A DNA stretch of 64,000 nucleotides, from NCBI GenBank assembly GCA_033297205.1, contig MU859088.1, forward strand, positions 180,884 to 244,883, read 5' to 3'. The DNA is from Pseudoneurospora amorphoporcata (lineage: Eukaryota > Ascomycota > Sordariomycetes > Sordariales > Sordariaceae). The notes beneath the pieces are model-generated. The model worked only from the letters and a program-made list of their open reading frames with translations, was not told the DNA's origin and searched no databases. Made by a program: the position numbers and the translations under genes. The stretch's first letter is position 1; each line of letters starts with the position of its first letter. Positions 59,501 through 64,000 of this stretch are shown here, piece after piece.

Positions 59501-60376
59501 AGGGAAAGGTAAAAGGGATGGCAGGGTGCATCATCGACGGTTTGTTAACTCAACAGGCCGTTAGCGATATTGAACCATTGCTGATCATACACTTCAAGTT
59601 ACTTCATACAAGGCGTCGGACATGAGGGATAACATCAAGCCGATTTCGACCCTTGAGCCTGCAAATTATGATTATGTTTGGTCTTGTTCACGGCCCACCC
59701 GGACCAGGAAATGAGGGAGGGATGCCACTGGCTTGTGATTTTTTGATCGAAGTGGTAGAAAGAGCTACAAGGCATCGTGCGGGTGTCAGATACCGTAGAG
59801 GCGAATGTGTAAATGGATTTTCGTTGTGGGATGATGCTATGTGAATAATTATGAAGGCGATAAACTTGCCCCTGAGCCTGGCGATGTCTTTGCAGAGAGA
59901 TCCAAGTCCACTGGCAGTTCTGTTTGATCTGGTCCGGTCCAGCTGGATAATTGTTTCGTTGAAAGAGGTACAGCTACGGTGATGGTGCCTGTCTGATTTT
60001 TGGTGACTAAAATTCAGGGCGACGGCGTCTAAGAAGCCGTTTGTGAAACATACTTGATTCGCGAGAGAACTCGTTGTGGGTGCAAACAGCATCTGTGAGT
60101 CTGTAGGAAGGAAGATACCTAGGCTACATTGCACAGTAGATACCTTACTTGTAACGGAACAGAAATCTTAAAACCCAATGAGCCCAACCCATTTTCAACC
60201 ACCAGCGCGTGGCTTATCCATTGCATGCTGTGGCTTCCATGTGGGTTCAAAGCGACTTCCTTCATATATCACGGCCGAGATCACCAAAACACCTGCAGAA
60301 ACGAGTGGAAATGGAAAGAACCGCCAGCTTTACCCACAGGTTCACTCCTTCCCCAACATGATGTGACAATCTCTCA
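56525..60376. other. Spacer between convergent cyclin and SOG2-like genes
   Basis: A 3.85-kb region between two convergent genes. CTACCTACTGG (58526) and ACCTAGG (60115-60121) are further AGGTA-type motifs. CA- and CACA-rich stretches occur near 57395-57410. I see no gene. Confidence 0.45.
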
Positions 60377-62806
60377 TCACCCAGAAAAAGGAGAGGGCTT
60401 CGTAGCCCTAAACGCCGGCCCCAACGCTGCACTCTGCGGCGACATCGGCAGAGGCGGGAGTGATTGCATCTCCATCTGTATCTGCTGCAACCTCCTTGCT
60501 GCCGACGTCCCAGCTCGAACAGCGCTTATGTCTCTCGTTCTAGGACTGATGCTTCTCTCTCTTTGCCTTTCGCGCTCTCTCATTCTCACCATGATCTTGT
60601 TCTGCCCTTGCGACATGACGACAGCCGGCACGACATGTTGCTGCTTCTGCTCCTGTTGCTGCTGCTGCAGCTGCTGCAGTTGCTGTTGTTGCACCTGTAT
60701 CTGTTTTCTGACGACAACACTCAATTCGGCTGCGTCCTTGAGCCCTCGCGAGATCTTTCCAAGCTGCTTGAGCGTTTCTAGTGGTGGTGAAAGTTTCGGG
60801 TTGAGCTCTGTTGTGTCTGGCCTTGCCCCTTCTGCCACCGAGTCCTTCGACTTCACCAACACCGTCTTCAACAGATCTCCAAAGTCCGCCCAAGTGGCGT
60901 ACAAACCCTCGCATACGTCCCAAAACGAGCCCGACGTCGGCCCATGGCCCGAACCATTCTGTGGCTGATTTGCCCGCGCACTGGGTGGAGGGGAAAACAA
61001 CACCGGATCGCCGACTCTCAGAGTAGACAACCTCTCCCGCAAAGCTTTCGTTTGTTTCTGCACTTTGACGCCACTGATCAAAAGGATGGTCCATGCATTT
61101 GCTGCTTCCCACATTTCTGGACTGGAATGGACCTGGTGATGGTAGTGCGCAAACAAGGAGTTCAGCGGTGGGAGCGTGTGAAGAATCTGTGAAGTTGCCG
61201 ACTTGAGTGTCAAGAAGAGCACATCAAAAGGTGCATCCGTCGGATCTGGTGCAGCGTTGCTGGACATATATGAAGGAGTGGGAGAGGAGAAAGATGGAGG
61301 AGGGAACGAGGTGGCAGTGGGAGGTGGCTCTGGAGTTGTTGCCATCGGCGGTATGTCCGGTGTTGCTATCAATGTGGACGCTGTGGTCATGCCGGTGCTT
61401 TTTGCGGAGGTGGCAGCAGGAGCCGAATCCGTTGCTGCCACCGCTACCGTCCGTGTTGGGGCTCCCCCTGGCCCAGGATAAGGTAAGTCCGTCCTGACTT
61501 GCATATTGACACCTCCTCGAGCAGACTCAAGGCCACCCGGGGGTTTGCGGCCCTTGAAAGACGGTAACGAGAAATGGTTCCTTATGGAAGCTCTTCTAGA
61601 CGGGGTTGGGGTCGTGGACCCTTGTGTCCGACGCCGTGGTTTGATCGTCGCCGCGGCGTCAAAGCCTTGCACCGGAGGAGGTTGCACCTTTGAGGTCGTG
61701 AATAGCCATCCATTCATGGTTGCACGGAGTTCCATGACGGTATGGTAAACAAGCATGAGGAATGTTCGAATATGCCTCTCATCCCCATTATCCATGAACA
61801 TGTCGACATGGCCGCTAAGTTCACTACCAATCTTGATGTAGGCGCTGATGAGTTTTGTTAGAGCCTGCTGCAGAGGCCTACGGTTCGGACGCTCGTCGCC
61901 GTGTGTGCCATTTGGGAGATCGAAAGCATGGATAGCTTGCTCCAGCTCATGGAAGTGGAAACTGGCTCTCTCGAAAGCGGCTTCCAAGCTGGATCCGGTC
62001 CCATGGTTAACGACGAAATTCGACATGCTCTGAACAGCTGAATGAACTTGGGAGATCGAGTAGAGCACGCCGCGAGCGACCTCAAGAAGCGGCTCACGGT
62101 TCTGAGAAGCATGTCGACGCACCGGAAGGACCGATAGTTCCCAGAGGTTGGAGGGTCTACCAAGTGTCACGCTTTCTTGTCTGAAAGGGTTGGTGAACAC
62201 TGGATTATTTCCACCTCGACTTGTTCCATGAGATTGACCTCTGACTGACTCCCTAGAGACCGCACGAATTGTGTTCCCAGCAGCAATATCCGCCCCGAGC
62301 CTTCCTTCCTCCGCCGAAGACATAGCCCGTGCCAACCGAGTCCGGGTCACCTGGGTCCCATTTGGCTTCAACCCCTCAGAAGTTCTAGGAGGCACCGAAC
62401 TGCTTCTCAGATTCGCACCCTTGGATCTTTGTAAGGCGAATGGTATCAATCCCGGCTTTTTGTTGATCAATGACGGGCTTTGTGAAACGCCCCTGAAGTG
62501 CGATCTCTGGGGGATCGGCGGCGGTTTCGAGTCCACGGGGGGAACGACGGTAACCGTAGATGTTGTCGTCGACGAAGAGCTGACGCTGGAGCCGTTGACA
62601 CGGATAGGAAACCGTCCGTTGCCTGTGGCTCGCCTTTCCATTGACCTGTGTGCTTTGGGATCTTCGGCCAGGTTAACATCGCCATCGCTATTGCTCGTCT
62701 TTTCGAGTCCATGTCGTCGAGGAGAGGTAAACACCAGGGATTGCTGAGAGTCCGCGGAAAGTCCTACAACCCTTTCAGGCGCCATCACGATTGCGTCCGC
62801 CATCAT
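60377..62806 (-). CDS. SOG2-like RAM-pathway protein lacking leucine-rich repeats
   Basis: The first ATG at 62806 gives 809 residues ending at the TGA 60379-60377. The motif KPPPIPQRSHFRGVSQ (about 94-109), the following KKPGLIPFAL, and a helical region (about 235-365: LLEVARGVLYSISQVHSAVQSM, ELEQAIHAFDL, LISAYIKIGSEL, RHIRTFLMLVYHTVMELR) match the SOG2 domain. That protein works in the RAM network, which controls the NDR kinase Cbk1/COT-1 in polarity and cell separation. Known SOG2 proteins carry N-terminal leucine-rich repeats; none is visible here or upstream to 63.2 kb. The tail includes Ala/Pro/Thr-rich linkers, a Gln-rich run (QVQQQQLQQLQQQQQEQKQQ) and an Arg/Glu-rich segment. It may be a paralogue or a gene that lost its 5' exons. 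A TTG codon further upstream is not a credible start. Confidence 0.75.
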   Translation of the reverse strand: MMADAIVMAPERVVGLSADSQQSLVFTSPRRHGLEKTSNSDGDVNLAEDPKAHRSMERRATGNGRFPIRVNGSSVSSSSTTTSTVTVVPPVDSKPPPIPQRSHFRGVSQSPSLINKKPGLIPFALQRSKGANLRSSSVPPRTSEGLKPNGTQVTRTRLARAMSSAEEGRLGADIAAGNTIRAVSRESVRGQSHGTSRGGNNPVFTNPFRQESVTLGRPSNLWELSVLPVRRHASQNREPLLEVARGVLYSISQVHSAVQSMSNFVVNHGTGSSLEAAFERASFHFHELEQAIHAFDLPNGTHGDERPNRRPLQQALTKLISAYIKIGSELSGHVDMFMDNGDERHIRTFLMLVYHTVMELRATMNGWLFTTSKVQPPPVQGFDAAATIKPRRRTQGSTTPTPSRRASIRNHFSLPSFKGRKPPGGLESARGGVNMQVRTDLPYPGPGGAPTRTVAVAATDSAPAATSAKSTGMTTASTLIATPDIPPMATTPEPPPTATSFPPPSFSSPTPSYMSSNAAPDPTDAPFDVLFLTLKSATSQILHTLPPLNSLFAHYHHQVHSSPEMWEAANAWTILLISGVKVQKQTKALRERLSTLRVGDPVLFSPPPSARANQPQNGSGHGPTSGSFWDVCEGLYATWADFGDLLKTVLVKSKDSVAEGARPDTTELNPKLSPPLETLKQLGKISRGLKDAAELSVVVRKQIQVQQQQLQQLQQQQQEQKQQHVVPAVVMSQGQNKIMVRMRERERQRERSISPRTRDISAVRAGTSAARRLQQIQMEMQSLPPLPMSPQSAALGPAFRATKPSPFSG

Positions 62807-62955
62807 TTCATTCTCTTCTGCTGTTGACCGGTTACTCGTGCAATGACGACCGTTGGCTGGATCCAAATCCTTCCAGAAGTGGTGATTGAAAGATCCGCTA
62901 ACGAGAAAAACGGGAATCGTTCCATGCTTAAATCCCTCCCAGGGCCGTTATACAT
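62803..62955 (-). promoter_or_regulatory. Upstream ORF whose stop overlaps the SOG2-like start
   Basis: The ATG at 62955 opens a 50-codon frame that ends in TGA at 62805-62803. The stop overlaps the first ATG of the SOG2-like gene as ATGA. If both lie in one mRNA, translation of the main frame would need reinitiation or leaky scanning. Confidence 0.4.
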
Positions 62956-63203
62956 GGTACCTTTTCCATTCCTTCTGCCTTTCTTCTTTGCCCGTTTTCA
63001 AAGAGGCTGCTGGTTTTAAATTGCGGCACACAACAATTTTTGGTACGCGCCAATGAAACACTTGGTTCCATCCTGTCACCCCTCCATCTCGTGGGATGGA
63101 ACCGAGCCGTGTCAGCTTCGGTGCAGGCCGTGGTAAGACCCCTATAGGGCGGCAGCGGCTTGACAAGCTGACAGTGGCATATTTGGAAATCATCAGATAG
63201 TGT
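62956..63203. other. Short spacer between HET fragment and SOG2-like gene
   Basis: About 250 bp with no leucine-rich-repeat exon, splice acceptor chain or other supported feature. Confidence 0.4.
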
Positions 63204-63636
63204 CTAGGGTGACACAGTGACATTGCTTCTTCCTCTATCTTCTTCGAGCGCTGGGTCGCTACCGGCTGCCTCCTCTCCAAGCCAAACCATTACGCGATTT
63301 GCTTTTGCGTAGATCTTCGCTATAGACTGAACTTGGTGTCCTTTTTCTTCTTCGTCTTCTTGGTTGATGCAAATGGCATCGATCCATATAGTTCGTTCAA
63401 TGGAATAGTCTCGAAGATGCAACAGCGCCGCGTAAAGGTTCTCCCCGACGGCCAAGTCGCACCCGTTTATAAAGATGGAACGAGGCTTGTCCGCAGAGCC
63501 CCACACGTAGGATAAAGCTTCGTATAGACGAGTGCCTTTTGCGTCTAATGCGGTGCGGAAGAGCCGATAGTGTATTGCGCCGTCTTCGTTTTTCATGTGG
63601 CAATAGTTGAAGCAAGCGAATCTGGCCAGGTGACAT
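63204..63636 (-). pseudogene. Truncated HET-domain (heterokaryon incompatibility) fragment
   Basis: From the ATG at 63636 the frame reads MSPGQIRLLQLLPHE, the usual opening of HET proteins. At an A5 run (63589-63593 on the plus strand as T5) it must shift by one base to continue NEDGAIHYRLFRTALDAKG, LYEALSYVWG, SIFINGCDLAVGENLYAALLHLRD, WIDAICINQEDEEE, QVQSIAKIYAKANRVMVWLGE. These are the three conserved HET blocks in order. The frame stops at 63204 soon after VMVWLGEEAAGSD, where intact HET proteins continue with a RIWVLQE-type block and a C-terminal domain; neither is seen before the SOG2-like gene. HET proteins act in allorecognition and cell death after hyphal fusion. Here it appears to be a relic. 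A possible intron acceptor (TTTTGCAG) just upstream at about 63680 suggests an earlier 5' exon. Confidence 0.75.
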
Positions 63637-64000
63637 GAGTCACGGTTAATCCCGTGGCATCTGGACCGCACAGACACCTGCAAAAGGAGAGTCAAGGGAT
63701 GGAATAGTCTTGCTTCTTCGTAATGGAATACGTCATCTTGACAACAATAGAAGGTTACCAGAATTTACAAAATTCCTATAAATTTGCCTGTCCTCCCAGA
63801 CCCTTCTGGTGGCACGCTAGAAAAATGAAAGAGAGGGAAAGTAGTTGGGAGAGACAGAATACATTATATGTCTCGCGAGAAACCGATAAATGAAACCTGT
63901 CCTGGTGCGCTGCCAATGAATATTATCCGCTCTTGGAAGACGGAGCAAAAGGCTCGACGTTCTGGTGGCAGCCAGAGTACATTCTGGCCGTTGCAAGTAA
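63637..64000. other. Upstream flank of the HET fragment
   Basis: On the minus strand an ATG near 63731 (MTYSITKKQDYSIP, then TGA) could be a first exon of the HET gene with an intron ending at TTTTGCAG. No further feature is seen to the window edge. Confidence 0.35.

Noticed and set aside
62807..62866. N-terminal extension of the SOG2-like protein from an upstream TTG
   Set aside because: No ATG occurs in that frame back to an in-frame TAA, and non-ATG starts are rare in fungi. The first ATG at 62806 is used.
1..64000. CRISPR arrays, rRNA genes (including dispersed 5S) and intact transposons
   Set aside because: No regular spacer-repeat arrays, no 5S, 18S or 28S signatures that I could recognise, and no transposase or reverse-transcriptase motifs in any frame I read.

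Overview
The window is nuclear DNA of a filamentous ascomycete, most probably of the Sordariales (Neurospora/Sordaria type). The evidence is short spliceosomal introns (49-60 bp is common, GTRNGT donors, CTAAC-like branch sites), long gene-free spacers, and proteins that read like Sordariomycete orthologues of conserved fungal genes (a 434-residue SUB2, a DBF2-type NDR kinase, DASH Hsk3, an RNase P Rpr2 subunit). One 10-N assembly gap at 21.4 kb sits in low-quality G and C runs, so single-base frameshifts in homopolymers must be read with caution.

Layout. 1-7.9 kb: a WBP11-like splicing factor (minus strand, cut by the window edge), divergent from the mitotic-exit/septation kinase DBF2 (plus), then a GPI-anchored CFEM-like wall protein. 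8.9-14.3 kb: a lineage-specific cluster of an unnamed protein family, with one intact copy, one divergent plus-strand relative with an internal duplication, and one pseudogene. Two diverged inverted repeat arms sit around the middle genes. 14.3-26.8 kb: about 12 kb with no gene I can support. It holds a weak Pol III-like unit, a frame broken only by TAG codons, the gap, and the long leader of the next gene. 26.8-37 kb is gene-dense: a ketopantoate-reductase-like (Mug72-type) protein, DASH subunit Hsk3, RNase P subunit Rpr2 and the DECD-box helicase SUB2. 37.9-39.1 kb: a third copy of the unnamed family, broken by two frameshifts. 42.3-43.0 kb: an orphan protein with an SH3-like N-terminus and a proline-rich tail. 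43-54.4 kb: a second gene desert. 54.4-56.5 kb: a Pho85-type (Pcl) cyclin with a long leader. 60.4-63.6 kb (minus): a SOG2-like protein without leucine-rich repeats, then a truncated, frameshifted HET-domain fragment.

How the genes fit together: most conserved genes are housekeeping (pre-mRNA splicing/export, tRNA processing, kinetochore, septation kinase) and show no cluster logic. DBF2 and the SOG2-like protein belong to the two fungal NDR-kinase networks (SIN/MEN and RAM), but they are 56 kb apart and I see no operon-like relation. The most unusual content is the unnamed RFN-module family, four members or relics in 30 kb, which I do not recognise from any named family.
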